Source: Dichetophora obliterata (lineage: Eukaryota; Arthropoda; Insecta; Diptera; Sciomyzidae). From it: a stretch of 64,000 nt of DNA. The DNA is taken from assembly GCA_963920525.1 (NCBI GenBank), contig OY986438.1, positions 131,532,920 through 131,596,919 of the forward strand. Direction: 5' to 3'. Below the pieces are notes generated by a model, which ran no database searches, was not told the DNA's origin, and saw only the letters and a program-made list of their open reading frames with translations. The position numbers and the translations under genes are program-made. The first letter of the stretch is position 1, and each line of letters begins with the position of its first letter. This document shows, piece after piece, positions 45,561 through 55,803 of the stretch.

Positions 45561-48500
45561 GTGGCCTGCCAATGTTCGTGTGCGGAATTTATCTTTTTTA
45601 TCGAAAGAAGAGGAAACTATGGCGAAGCATTAGTTAACGATGCGTGTCTTTTGGCAACCTCTGCTTACGCGGATCCACCTCCACTGCCCTCTTTACCATC
45701 AGCGCAACTGAATGTTTTGCCGAAATTACCTTCATCATCTAATGGATTGCTTAATACACATAATTCAACTGGAGCTCGCACTAATTTGAATTTATACTTT
45801 AATAATATGTCTGGAATTAGGACCAAGATTAATTCTATTTTTAATTGGACGTCACAAGGCGATTTTGACGTAATTGTCTTTGTCGAAACATGGTTAAATG
45901 GAGATTTTTTTGTTGCGAAATTTTTTAATCCCAACATTTTTAATGTATATCTTAAGGATAAAAATGCTGCTAAAACTGGTCTCACTAGGGGGGGTGGGGT
46001 GTTGATTGCAGTTAAACGCAGTCTTTGGTCTTCCATTCACCTACTGCAGAATAGTGACACGCTACTTGATCAACTTTGCGTTACAATAAATGATCCGAAT
46101 GGAGCTATTTACATTTGTGCCTCATATATTCCTCCGAATAGTTCATATGACTTATATACTGCGCATGTTGATAATGTCGTCAATGTTGACAATCATCACT
46201 CAAGAATGCTAATAATCACCTTTGTTTTCTTGGTGATTTCAACCTAAGTAAAATCGTTTGGAGTTTTGTTGCTGATGTGCTGATTCCTTCTAATATTAAT
46301 AGCTCGTATGAAATTTATTTTATTGATAGTTTGTTTAGCATTGACTTAATTCAAATTAATACTTTTTTCAACTCTCTTAACAAAATTTTAGATTTAATTT
46401 TTGTTTCAAAAAATTTTAATACTCGGTTATCTGAATGTTTATGTTCTATCGCTCCAACTGGTTTACATCATGTACCTCTTGTTTTAAATTTTGAGTTCTA
46501 TGAATTTGTGCAATCCAAGCCGCTAAATAATTACTTTAATTTTAAATTATGCAATTTTGATCTCTTAAATAATATATTCGTCAATGCTAACTGGAATAAT
46601 TTCTTTATAAACCAAAATGTTGCTGATTGTTTTGATTTGTTTACTTCCAAATTGTCTGCTATTTGCAATGAGCATATCCCACATTTTCCGCCTAAGGTGT
46701 ATAGACTACCTTGGTACACAAAAGGGTTAAAGAAGCTGAAAAATTTGCGTAATAAAAATATAAAATTATTTAAATCAACTAATGATAACCGGTATCATGC
46801 TATGCACATTCATTACGCGAGAGATTTCAATTTTTTGAATAAATTTCTTTACAAACAATATATCTTACTTTGTGAGAATAATATAAAAAGTAATCCTAAG
46901 TCATTTTGGCATTATATTCAATCCAAGCGTGATGGTTCCTGCATTCCCACATCGACTTACTACAATGGGTCACAATCTTTTGCACTTGAAGATACAGTGA
47001 ATTTATTTGCTGATTACTTTAAGTCCAACTACGTAAGTGTTAATCCGTGGTTTGATGTGTCAATTTTAAATAATTTTGACTGTTTTTTAAATCTAGGCTC
47101 CCTTGTTTTGACGGATGAAGAAATTTTGAATGCGATGTCTAATTTGAAAATTTTGGTTAAAGCTGATAAAGATGGTATTTCATCTATTTTGCTAAATAAG
47201 TGTGCTGTCTCTCTCTCTAAGCCATTATATATAATTTTCAATAAATCTTTAAGGACTGGGACTTTTATTAGTAGTTGGAAAATGGCCACTATAACACCAG
47301 TTTTCAAAGCAGGCAGTAAGAATGATGTAGCAAATTTTAGACCTATTTCTAAATTGTCAAACGTTTCCAAACTCTTTGAAAGTGTCATTAAGAAGCGACT
47401 ATTCTTCCTAACTAAGCGACACATTTGCCCTGAACAGCATGGTTTTTTTGCTGGGCGATCAACTGTCACTAATTTAGCTGTTTTCGCCAAATTTTGCATT
47501 TCATCATTTGAACTTGGATATCAAGTCGACGTTGTTTATACTGATTTTTCTAAGGCATTTGATAAGGTTCCACATAATGTTTTACTAGCCAAACTTGCCA
47601 AAATGGGTTTCCACTCAAATTTTTTGGATTGGATTCAGTCTTACCTTCATAATAGAGTGTCTTGTGTGGAGATAGAGGGAGTTAAATCCTATAAATTTAT
47701 AGCTTCATCTGGTGTGCCCCAAGGGAGTATTCTTGGACCATTGCTCTTTTCATTGTTTATAAATGATGTTAGTAAATGTTTTCAATCTGCAAAATTTCTA
47801 CTCTACGCTGATTACTTAAAGCTATTCAGTCATATCTCTGATTTAAATGATGCTGCACTGTTACAGAGTGATCTTAGTAATCTACTTTCTTGGAGCTTGC
47901 TAAATTTTTTACCATTAAATTCTAATAAGTGCTTTTCAATAACGTACTCTAAGTGTAATAATTTTTTAAATTTTTCGTATTCCATCGAGGGTACTCCCCT
48001 TGGGTATAATTTTTTACACTAAGTTCACTTTTGTGAATCACATTAATTATGTTGTTCCAAAATCATATTCTTTACTTGCTTTTGTGCGTAGAAATTGCTC
48101 AGAATTTTCTGACCCTCACACCCTAATTAGTCTCTATAACTCATTTGTAAGATCAAGGTTAGAGTATGCTGCCTTCATATGGAGTCCTTTCTACATAATT
48201 CATTGTGCTCGCCTAGAGAAAATCCAGAAATCATTTTCTCGATTTGCGCTACGTTCCATAAATTTTGCAGAACCTCTGCCAGCATATGATGCTCGTATTT
48301 TGCTTTTGGGTTTAAAAACACTTAAAACTAGATGGAAAATTCAGTCATTGACTTTTATTCACGATCTTTTTTCGGGGCATATCGACTGTGAACAGCTGTT
48401 GCAATTTTTAAATTTTAATATTCCGGCTAGAACGTTACGTAATTATTCGCTATTTCATTCCGAAACTCATAGAACTCTGTATGCTCTTAATGAGCCTATT

Positions 48501-48608
48501 ATTCGGGCTTTATCTTTGTATAATGAATTGTCTATTGAAAATAATTTAGATCTCTCTTTCTCGAAATTATCTTTGAAGAATAAACTTAACACTATTTTTC
48601 GTATCTAA
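45561..48608 (+). pseudogene. LINE ORF2: endonuclease and reverse transcriptase, inactive
   Basis: ORF2 nicks target DNA and copies the LINE RNA. The start is not fixed; the frame overlaps the end of ORF1 and no clear ATG precedes the endonuclease. The AP-type endonuclease shows LNLYFNNMSGIRTKI, FVETWLN, RGGGVLIAV and, after a frameshift near 46210, FLGDFNLS. The usual SDHxPL motif is degraded to LHHVPLVL. The RT reads from 46277: NFRPISKLSNVSKLFE, VVYTDFSKAFDKV, SSGVPQGSILGPLLFSLFIN. The catalytic box is YADYLKLF, with the second Asp codon at 47813-47815 changed to TAC (Tyr). Near 48000 about a dozen residues are lost compared with the 22.5-kb relative, shifting to a third frame (48000-48608) that ends NKLNTIFRI. 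Confidence 0.85.
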
Positions 48609-48823
48609 TTAGTATTCTCTTTATGTTTATCTTTATTTCTTAGTCTTCATACATCAGTGAATACATACTGTACATTTCTTTATTTAACTTTATTTTTATT
48701 TTCTTCCTTGTAAATTTATTTTTACATTAGTATTTAAGTTAATTTAATTTTAAGTATTCTGTAAGGATGTGTAATCCAAAGACTTTATGAATAAATAAAT
48801 AAATAAAAATAAAAAAATAAATA

Positions 48824-49550
48824 ATTTTCTTATACGATTTGTATGTGGAAAAATCCGATTTGCTGATAAATTGAATTTAGAGCCATTATCTTTTAAGTAA
48901 AATGGTTAAAAAAATGTGTTCTTTCAAATTTTGTCTGTTATGATATATCGAAATTTTATTTTCATCTGATTTTTATGAAGTGGTTGCCCAAAACGATTAA
49001 AAAATAAAAATATATATACAAAAACTACTTGTTGTAACTTTTAATCCAAAAACATATAACAACCCTATGAATTTTTTCTTCATTGTGCATTCCAACTTTT
49101 ACAATCTAAAATTTAAAATCAGTAACAATAATGAAAATGGAGTACTCTAAAAGATATTGATTATTAATGAAATAATTCTAAGTAAAAGTATTCATTTACC
49201 TATATTGTATTGTATTTACCTATATTGTATTACCTATATTGTATTCAGCTACCTATAGCTCTAAGAAGTGAGCCTAAGTGAAAATTATAATCGGATGAAA
49301 ATTAAATTTCGATGTGTCATAACAAACAAAATTTGAGGGAATACGTGTTTTTCATCATTTTGCTTAAAAGATAATGGCTCTGAATTAAATTTACCAGCAA
49401 AACGGATTTTTCCCCATACAAATCGTATGGGAAAATGAGAAAATTAATTCGCGACCACTAAGTCTTTACCAATGAGATGCGCTTCACAGAGGGTGTTTCT
49501 AAGGTCAAGTGGAAGTAATAAAGGCGCAGACATCTGCCAAAATAGCAACA
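48824..49550 (+). repeat. Inverted-repeat element, right piece
   Basis: The arm 48824-48985 is repeated inverted at 49270-49440. Shared blocks include TACGATTTGTATG, GAGCCATTATCTTTTAAG and AAATTTTGTYTGTTATGA. From 49440 to 49550 the right arm continues into sequence matching 41640-41744. The complete element therefore had arms of about 270 bp around a spacer of about 285 bp. No ORF. Terminal motif and duplication are unresolved. Confidence 0.75.
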
Positions 49551-49842
49551 AACCTGTTGCTTCATGACTTTATCTATCATTAAACTCAAATATAGTTCTA
49601 AAAAATAAAACGTTTTTGAAAGATTAATAATAAATAATATAGTAATAAAAATATGCCAACATTAATCTTTCATATAAACAAAAATAATTTTCTCAAATAC
49701 AGTTTATTTCAAAACTTCGTGTTAGAAAGCAAGATGTAGCTGTACAGACTAATGAAATCAAACTGTCAAAATCCAGAAAAATCTCTGACCAAAACCTCTT
49801 AATAAAATTCATATACGGTATAGTCCCTACATCTTAGAAAAA
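49551..49842. other. Unannotated junction
   Basis: No feature was recognised between the two inverted-repeat structures. Confidence 0.4.
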
Positions 49843-50394
49843 AAATTATCTATGGATAGATTTCTGAGATATCAACCAAAGAATTTGTTTGCTTGGAAAT
49901 TAGCTTGGAAATTTGTTTGCTACATTATGTTTGGACTGACGGATTTGACCAAAATTACATATTTATAAAAGACAATTAAATTCGCAATAACTTTTTGACA
50001 CATATTGAGCTCATCTGAAAAATAATTATGGAGATATGAATTAATATATAATTTTTTTTTTCGTGGAAATTTGTGGTCGAAAACTCATTAAGCATCTGAA
50101 AAGTAAAAAATTTGGCAACTGAACACAATATTTTTACTTTTTTTGTACAGCATAGACTTTTGCAAAACTTTTAAGGCTAAAATAACCAAAACCATGGACT
50201 AGTAAAAAACTTACAGACATTAAAAGTGTGATCAACCATTTTTAATTTTTTTTCAAATATTTCATTTTATCTGGTTCTAATGACATTTTTGCAGCCCTTT
50301 AATAAAAAATTTGTTTTAAATCTCTAAACATTACAAAACAGTATTTTATCATCTTTATTTTTAAAAATGGATTAGAGTTTTACTATATTCCTTA

Positions 50395-50700
50395 TTGTCA
50401 TCCTTCTGAAATTCTCTTCATCCCAATGTAGCTTTGGTTTCCTTGGTATCTTTTTTCAATATTTTTCATTTGCTTATGAAATATTTCACCATGTTCATCA
50501 CTTACATGTCCAAGGTTTGGTGGAAAGAAGTCCAAATGAGAGTGAAATGATGATACACTTATCAACAAGAGGATAATATTTAATGTTTGCTGCGCCCGGT
50601 ATAAAGCAATGCCTTCTTTGATTTTAGCGTCGGGCAGATTTGGGGAAAAATTTTAAATGTAGAAATTCATCTCCAGATTTGTCTTAATTTGTCAAAAAAT
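50395..50700 (-). pseudogene. Arthropod TE-associated gene family, minus-strand copy
   Basis: The minus strand reads FHSHLDFFPPNLGHVSDEHG and GEIFHKQMKN, preceded by the diverged segment for DAKIKEG. It is the inverted counterpart of the pseudogene at 50838. This copy keeps residues (DEHGE) missing from the plus-strand copy but has an altered segment near 50580-50610 and stops. I recognise the HFLHSHLDFFPxNLGxVSDEHGERFHQ block as common in arthropod and cnidarian repeat-associated proteins. I cannot name its transposon superfamily. Confidence 0.55.
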
Positions 50701-50837
50701 TTCGCCAAAGCATTAGACAAATCTGGAGATGCATTTCTACATTTAAAATTTTTTCCCAAATCTAATAATATTATCCTCTTGTTGACAAGTGTAGCATCAT
50801 TCTTCCACCACTACATATTAAATTAGGTCTTTTAAAA

Positions 50838-51435
50838 AATTTCGCCAAAGCATTAGACAAATCTGGAGATGCATTTCTACATTTAAAATTTTTTCCCAAA
50901 TCTGCCCGACGCTAAAATCAAAGAAGGCATTTTCGACGGACCTCAGATAAAAAAAATACTGAAAGATGAATTGTTTATATTGAAACTTACTGTAGATGAA
51001 GAGGAAGCTTTTAATTCCTTTAAACTTATAATCAATGGCTTTCTCGGCAACAAGAAAAGTGAAAACTATGTGGAAATCGTCGATGATTTACTCAAAAACT
51101 TTTAAAAGCTTGGTAAATACTAGCTTTAACAATTTTTTGCCTAATTTATTTCTATGCAACAATCTTTTTAATTTTTCCTTGTAGGAGTCAAAATGTCCCT
51201 AAAAATTACTTTTCTTCACTCTCATTTGGACTTCTTTCCACCAAACCTTGGACATGTGAGTGAAATATTTCATCAACAAATAAAAAAGATATCAAGGAAA
51301 CCAAAGCTACATTGGGATGAAGCAATGATGTTAGACTACAACTGGTTTCTTACACGAGAATTTCAGAAGGATGACAACAAGGAATATAGTGATGTGGTCA
51401 GTTGCCAAATTCTTTATTTTTCAGGTGATTAAATG
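50838..51435 (+). pseudogene. Arthropod TE-associated gene family, plus-strand copy with intron
   Basis: The first exon reads FAKALDKSGDAFLHLK, then after a 1-base shift FPNLPDAKIKEGIFDGPQIK and NGFLGNKKSENYVEIVDDLL. A TAA lies just before KLG and a GT at about 51110. A 70-80 bp AT-rich stretch ends in CTTGTAG (about 51185). The next frame continues VKMSLKITFLHSHLDFF, PPNLGHVSEIFHQQIKK and MMLDYNWFL. The junction matches the expected NYxxLGxRMSLKxHFLHSH continuity, so the gap looks like a retained spliceosomal intron. That argues against a processed copy. A frameshift, an in-frame stop and loss of DEHGER residues make it a pseudogene. Function is unknown. Confidence 0.6.
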
Positions 51436-51969
51436 AGTTTTCGACCACAGATTTTCACGAAAAAAAAAAAATTTTGTAAATAATAATTCATAGCTCCACA
51501 ATTCTTCTTCAAATGAGGTCAACATATATAAAAAAGTTATTGCGAATTTAATTGTCTTTTATAAAAATGTAATTTTGGTCAAATCTGTTATTCCAAACAG
51601 AATTTATTTCGAATAATGACAGGTCAGCTTTTTCGAAAAAAGCAAAAAAATTCTTTGGTCGATATCTCAGAAACCTATTCAGATTCAGATCTCAGAAACA
51701 GATTATTTTTTTAATTTTTTTTTTTAGCTTAGGGAATCAAAAGGAATAGGAATTTCACAAAGAAGTCCTGGTCATTTTCGGACTGGAAATCAGTGTAATG
51801 AAAAGAAACTGTCGATTCTTAATAACACACATTATGTTTTGTCCCATCAAACTAACAGTTCTGCATTACAGTGTCATTAACGACAATTCTTTTCTAAAAG
51901 GAATAAGAAAAAATTTTATTCAGGGTGCGTCTGAGGTGGTTCATCCGTAAGCTCCAATTTTGGTCCATA

Positions 51970-52510
51970 AAATTTCTTGCATAAAATTATATATACACAG
52001 AGTCCTCGGTATCTGCTTGATAAATTCCATTTTGGTAGGTCAAGTAGAATCTTCAATCTCTTAATTCCTAGATACAATTTTATCAGCTCAAGAAGATTGT
52101 TTTTCGTGCGCGCAATCAGATTGTGGAATTCATTACCCATTGGTTTGAAATTAGTTTCCAATAGTAACACCTTTAAGCATTTAGTCTATGAGCACTTCTC
52201 TGAAATTTCTCTACCATAGTAATTCTTTTCTCTTCTATAAATATTCCTTTCTGTATGTTTCCTTATCTATCTTATTTATTAAATAACGTTATTTTAATTA
52301 TCATTTTGTATAGCTCTTAACAATAATATATTATTGTTTTAAATAATTATGTTTTTGATTTATAAAATCTTTTATTTTTTAACAATTTTTACAAAATTTT
52401 TATTTATATTTTTTTTTAACTAATAATGTCTAAATGTTTCTTTGATCTTTGTTGTTATTCTAGATTAATTCTTATTTGTCAACAATAAGCTCAATAAATA
52501 CAATCTGCAA
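51970..52510 (+). pseudogene. LINE ORF2 3' end fragment
   Basis: An 80-codon frame (51977-52219) reads YTQSPRYLLDKFHFGRSSRI, NLLIPRYNFISSRRLFFVRA and IRLWNSLPIGLKL, then FKHLVYEHF. The R-x-F-x-VRAIxLWNSLP pattern is the C-terminal signature of CR1/jockey-type LINE ORF2 proteins. About 280 bp of 3' UTR follow to a CAATAAATACAATC-type end. It is 5'-truncated to the last 80 residues and belongs to a different family from the 41.7-kb LINE. Confidence 0.7.
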
Positions 52511-53399
52511 AATATTTTCAGTTTTCACAAGAGACAAAATTTTATTTGGACATTTTCAAGACTTCAACAGTGGCAAAAAGTTCTAATTAAAGCAGCCTGG
52601 TATTGATATGCTAAAAGTCTTTCTTTGATTTGCACTTAATATCTGCATTCTTTCACCTTATCTGCCAAATAACTAATGTTCTTTTTCTAAAACTTTTCCA
52701 AAAATTTGCTTTAAATTTACAGATATCTTTTCTCTAGCCTGCAATTACAAAATACTTTTGCGCTGCAACAAGTTGTAAAAATGTCCATGCAATGTCAAGT
52801 AAATAGTTTACCATCGTATAACAGTGAGGGAAAAAAGTTAGAAAATTTAAAATCAAACGAAAAAAGTTAAATGATTTTATCATTCTGCCCTTCGTCAAGG
52901 TATTCGCCAATAGCATTTAAACTTTTGTTCAAATGTCATTCAAATTGAATGCTTGTACAGAGCAACACTTGATAGGAATTTCATTAAGGCTGCTTTGAAA
53001 ATGCACCGTCACAGTGCTTTCAACGTGTAACTGTTGTTGTTGTTTCTATTCGTATTCAATATATTATTTTTAAATATTTATTAATGTAAATTTTCTGTTA
53101 ATTTATTTTTTTTTTTAATAATTTTATCATAGCCTTTTTTTAAGTTGTGTTAAAAGATTGGAGGATCAAAACTTATGTGCTAACACGATATACGGTTTCT
53201 ACTTATAAAATCTTCAAATGTAGTCTTTTATTAAGCATTTTACAAATTTTTGAAGCTAAGCTTTTTACGCCTCGTTTTGTGATTTGCTTGAGTGAAATCT
53301 CAAAAACGACACATTTTTCCATACACCTTTTTTAGGATTGTTGTTGCTTTTTGCTTGCGTCTGTTACACCAAAAGAATATAAAATTAAAAATATTTCTT
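52511..53399. other. Unannotated AT-rich stretch
   Basis: Nothing recognisable on either strand. Confidence 0.4.
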
Positions 53400-53471
53400 A
53401 GTATGTTGCGAGAATCGAACTCGTCACCTTTCGATTGATAGTCCTATACACTACCAACTGATCGAATATCC
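53400..53471 (-). repeat. tRNA-like SINE head or tRNA pseudogene
   Basis: The minus strand shows the A box TCGATCAGTTGGTAGTG and B box GAGTTCGATTCTCG, with 4 paired bases in the T stem. The acceptor ends do not pair. It lies next to the AGGCTGAACA repeat pair (53515-53690). Confidence 0.6.
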
Positions 53472-53514
53472 TTTGTTGTGTTGGTTGGTTTATTCAATTC
53501 AGATAATAATCTTA

Positions 53515-53690
53515 ATACATAAAAGGCAAGCAGACTGCTCTGCACCTATATAGCTCAAACTGTACTGAAAAAGTTCAGCCTGAAAGTATGCACATCTTAA
53601 TACATAAAAGACATTGCCATTGATACAGTGCTTTTACAACATGTCCTCCAAAATGTTCAGCCTGAAGTTATGCATATACATACAGATTAT
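53515..53690 (-). repeat. Paired ~90-bp repeat, inverted second locus
   Basis: The reverse complement shows the two units seen at 23480-23660 (GCATACTTTCAGGCTGAAC and GCAGAGCAGTCTGCTTGCC). An adjacent direct duplication of AATAATGTAATGTAATAAAA lies at 53712-53762. Confidence 0.65.
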
Positions 53691-54119
53691 TTTATTGAAT
53701 TGAATATCAACAATAATGTAATGTAATAAAATCAAATAAAATAATAATGTAATGTAATAAAATGTACTGGTGTAAATATTAACGTGTATTTTTTAGTTAA
53801 CTTTTTGGTATTTAAAAATTTTGAATTTAAAAATTATTTGAATATGCGAAAAAGCTTCGCTTCACTCGTGTGTCCAATGACGCATATGTTTTTTTTTTAG
53901 TTAGGTTAAAAATTAGGTTAAAATATCAAAAATTTCAAATGTAAAATACAAATCTACTTTTTTATTTTTCTATCTATTTTTTTTTTATTTTTATAATCAG
54001 TGACCCTAAAAAGCTCGTATACCAGAAATTACAACTCTGCAACGACTGCTTCAACTTTATTTCAACTTTTAAATGCTACAACTTATTTAAACGTAAATTT
54101 TTAAAAACAAATGTTTGTG

Positions 54120-54480
54120 AAAAATATTGTATGGGAGGTAATACTGGCAGAAGTGCAGAAGAGTAGCAGAAACTATCTTCTTTATTCTAAGCATATACTT
54201 AATATTCTTGACGAAGTTGTTTGGATAAAGGTTCAATACAAAAAAATTAAAGCCCTTACAATTTTTTGTTATTTCGAAGGTAGCCGTGGTTGTGGGCGGA
54301 TTTCAAATTATTTCTGTCTGTGACCTAATAAAGCCAATTCCAACTCATATTGCTTATTTATGTGTAAGTACTTGCTTACTTGTTTCCAACTCGTATACCA
54401 AATTTTATTTTATGATCTACGGCGATTCCTTTACATTTTTTTCATATTTTGTATGGGATAAGACCACTGTGCGCAGCTGT
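54120..54480 (+). repeat. Dispersed repeat containing GTGGTTGTGGGCGG
   Basis: The core CGTGGTTGTGGGCGGATTTC is shared with 10345-10365, followed by a loosely similar 100-150 bp including CCAAATTxxATTxxTCTA. Phrases of this type are widespread in fly repeats. The open frames here have no domain. Confidence 0.4.
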
Positions 54481-54913
54481 GATTTAATCGATTCTTTTCT
54501 ATTTGCCTGCTTTTTCCAATAGGTTGCAGAACTTGAATGCAGCGTTAGTTGATGTCAACTAGATTCGTTTAATTTGCACTTTGTGCTATCATTACACTAT
54601 AGATTTGAGTTTTTCTATACAAATTGTTGCAGTAGTATTTTTCAATGAAAGTCTTAGCATTTAATTTTTTCTATTAACTTTTGTACGGGTTTCTAAGGGT
54701 TGGTTAGGAGACATAAAAGTGTTTTAAGGACTTTGTGTACTTGAAATGTTATTTTGTTTTACAATAAAAATTCTAATTTTTTAATAAGCAACATTTATTT
54801 TTGACAGATGATTCCGTGATAGTTCCTATAGCGATGTACTGTTTAAGTGGCTTTAAAGTCAAAAATTTCGTTAAAATTTTAATAAGTTCAATAATCAATA
54901 ATTATGTTATATA

Positions 54914-55057
54914 ATGCTATGTTCACACTGAGAGCTAAATGCGCATTTAAGAAATCCACATTTACAAACGGCCCTTTACTCATTGAAGGAGTAACAGGTA
55001 CAAATGTATATAGTAAATGCTCTAAATACGCATTTAGCTTTCAGTGTGAACATAGCT
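54914..55057. mobile_element. MITE family S, copy 3
   Basis: Ends GTTCACACTGAGAGCTAAAT and inverted equivalent, with the ACGGCCCT and GGAGTAACA core shared with copies 1 and 2. Confidence 0.75.
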
Positions 55058-55675
55058 TAAACAGACAAAACAACAAAAATTTTACTCTAAAATTAAAAAA
55101 TGTCCCTTTTAAAAGAATCTTCGTTGGAAAAAAATATCAGGTAGCCGGAAATTGCGTACACACATTGCAATGAACAGGTGGTCTGAAGTTTGATAATTTT
55201 TATCATTGTATGTACATTGTACATATATACTTTGGTTCAAATATTAAAAAAAAAATATGTGTGACCACATGCTAGACCAAAAGTATTGCATATTGTGCAA
55301 TATAGTCAAATGCTCAAAACAATTATAGACTCTAAAATCAATATATCACATATTTTTGTTTTAAATATTTACAATTTCCTTAGTTAAGAAAAAAATGTTT
55401 TTTTTAAACCAAAATATTTGCATTTGTTTTAAGAACATAATAATTTTTATCTAAAAACAAAAAGTTCGTTGTTTGCTAGTATGTTTTTAACAATTATTTT
55501 GTTGTTATTAATAAATGCATTGACTGGTTTATCATTTGAAACTAATTTATGTTGTTGGTGTATAAAATTCTTAATACTGACTTTTTTAGATCATTAATCG
55601 TAAACTTTTACAGTTATTTTCACAAAGCGAGAAAATCAATTTTGTCCAGCTAGCATGTCCTACACGATTCACTGT
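55058..55675. other. Unannotated AT-rich stretch
   Basis: No gene or repeat family was recognised. Confidence 0.4.
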
Positions 55676-55803
55676 GTGGCGGCCTAACAGAAATATGAAT
55701 TCAATTGAAAAAACATTCTGTCTGAGATGGGAATTGAACACGGGCTATCGAGGTTCCTTATCTTAGGGGCCACGCACTCCATCCGCTAGGCTACAGCCGC
55801 CAC
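55676..55803 (-). repeat. tRNA-derived SINE, short copy
   Basis: From 55803 on the minus strand: GTGGCGGCTGTAGCCTAGCG (A box), then CCCGTGTTCAATTCCC (B box), then TCTCAGACAGAATG, matching the SINE at 39378. It stops at a second GTGGCGGCC (55676-55684), so the copy is bracketed by inverted GTGGCGGC motifs. Confidence 0.7.

Larger units (their letters stand above)
41907..45633 (+). pseudogene. LINE ORF1 protein, interrupted
   Basis: ORF1 of such LINEs binds RNA and forms the retrotransposition particle. The ATG at 41907 opens MPCVCGQKVDRNQP. A C4HC3/PHD-like pattern follows (CVC, CSKC, HLEC). After a frameshift near 42080 an Asn-rich linker leads to SEQLTLQTILSEIFSL, where CACTA copy B is inserted. 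Coding resumes as KSQNVQQHGEINEQ and QSVLSEIMSLK, so two related coiled-coil units lie in tandem. A long heptad region runs to about 43680. TASYAAMLAAP and WNMVRKKKQYKNKAIVG precede copy C. The C-terminal part reads KRALHLSYF, a TAA stop (45379-45381), PTVSANSVINYICTH, and ends PTLWPANVRVRNL. Both inserts plus one frameshift and one stop inactivate it. Confidence 0.75.
41745..48823 (+). mobile_element. Near full-length CR1/jockey-type LINE
   Basis: A non-LTR retrotransposon begins TTTTCTCAGTCACAATCG and ends in an AATAAATAAATAAA-type tail. It is bordered by the 9-bp duplication ATTTTCTTA (41736-41744 and 48824-48832). The host repeat reads continuously across this junction. It encodes ORF1 with a PHD-like finger and coiled coil, then ORF2 with an endonuclease and a reverse transcriptase. 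Two CACTA-like inserts (42323-43377 and 44047-45314) interrupt ORF1. Without them and their duplications it is about 4.75 kb, a plausible full length. Frameshifts, a stop and a mutated RT active site make it inactive. Confidence 0.85.
49843..51722. repeat. Large imperfect palindrome, about 0.8-0.9-kb arms
   Basis: The left arm (49843-50700) is the inverted, diverged counterpart of the right arm (about 50835-51722). Paired points include GATATCAACCAAAGAATTTG with the inverted GATATCTCAG/CTTTGGTC segment, and AATTAAATTCGCAATAACTTTTTG. Others are TTTTCGACCAC and the protein-coding block. Near the centre a 70-bp segment (50694-50763) is repeated exactly in direct orientation at 50834-50903. Each arm holds a copy of the same gene family. 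Confidence 0.8.

Noticed and set aside
45665..47499. Minus-strand frames of 123 and 156 codons
   Set aside because: They are antisense to LINE ORF2 and have no motif of their own.
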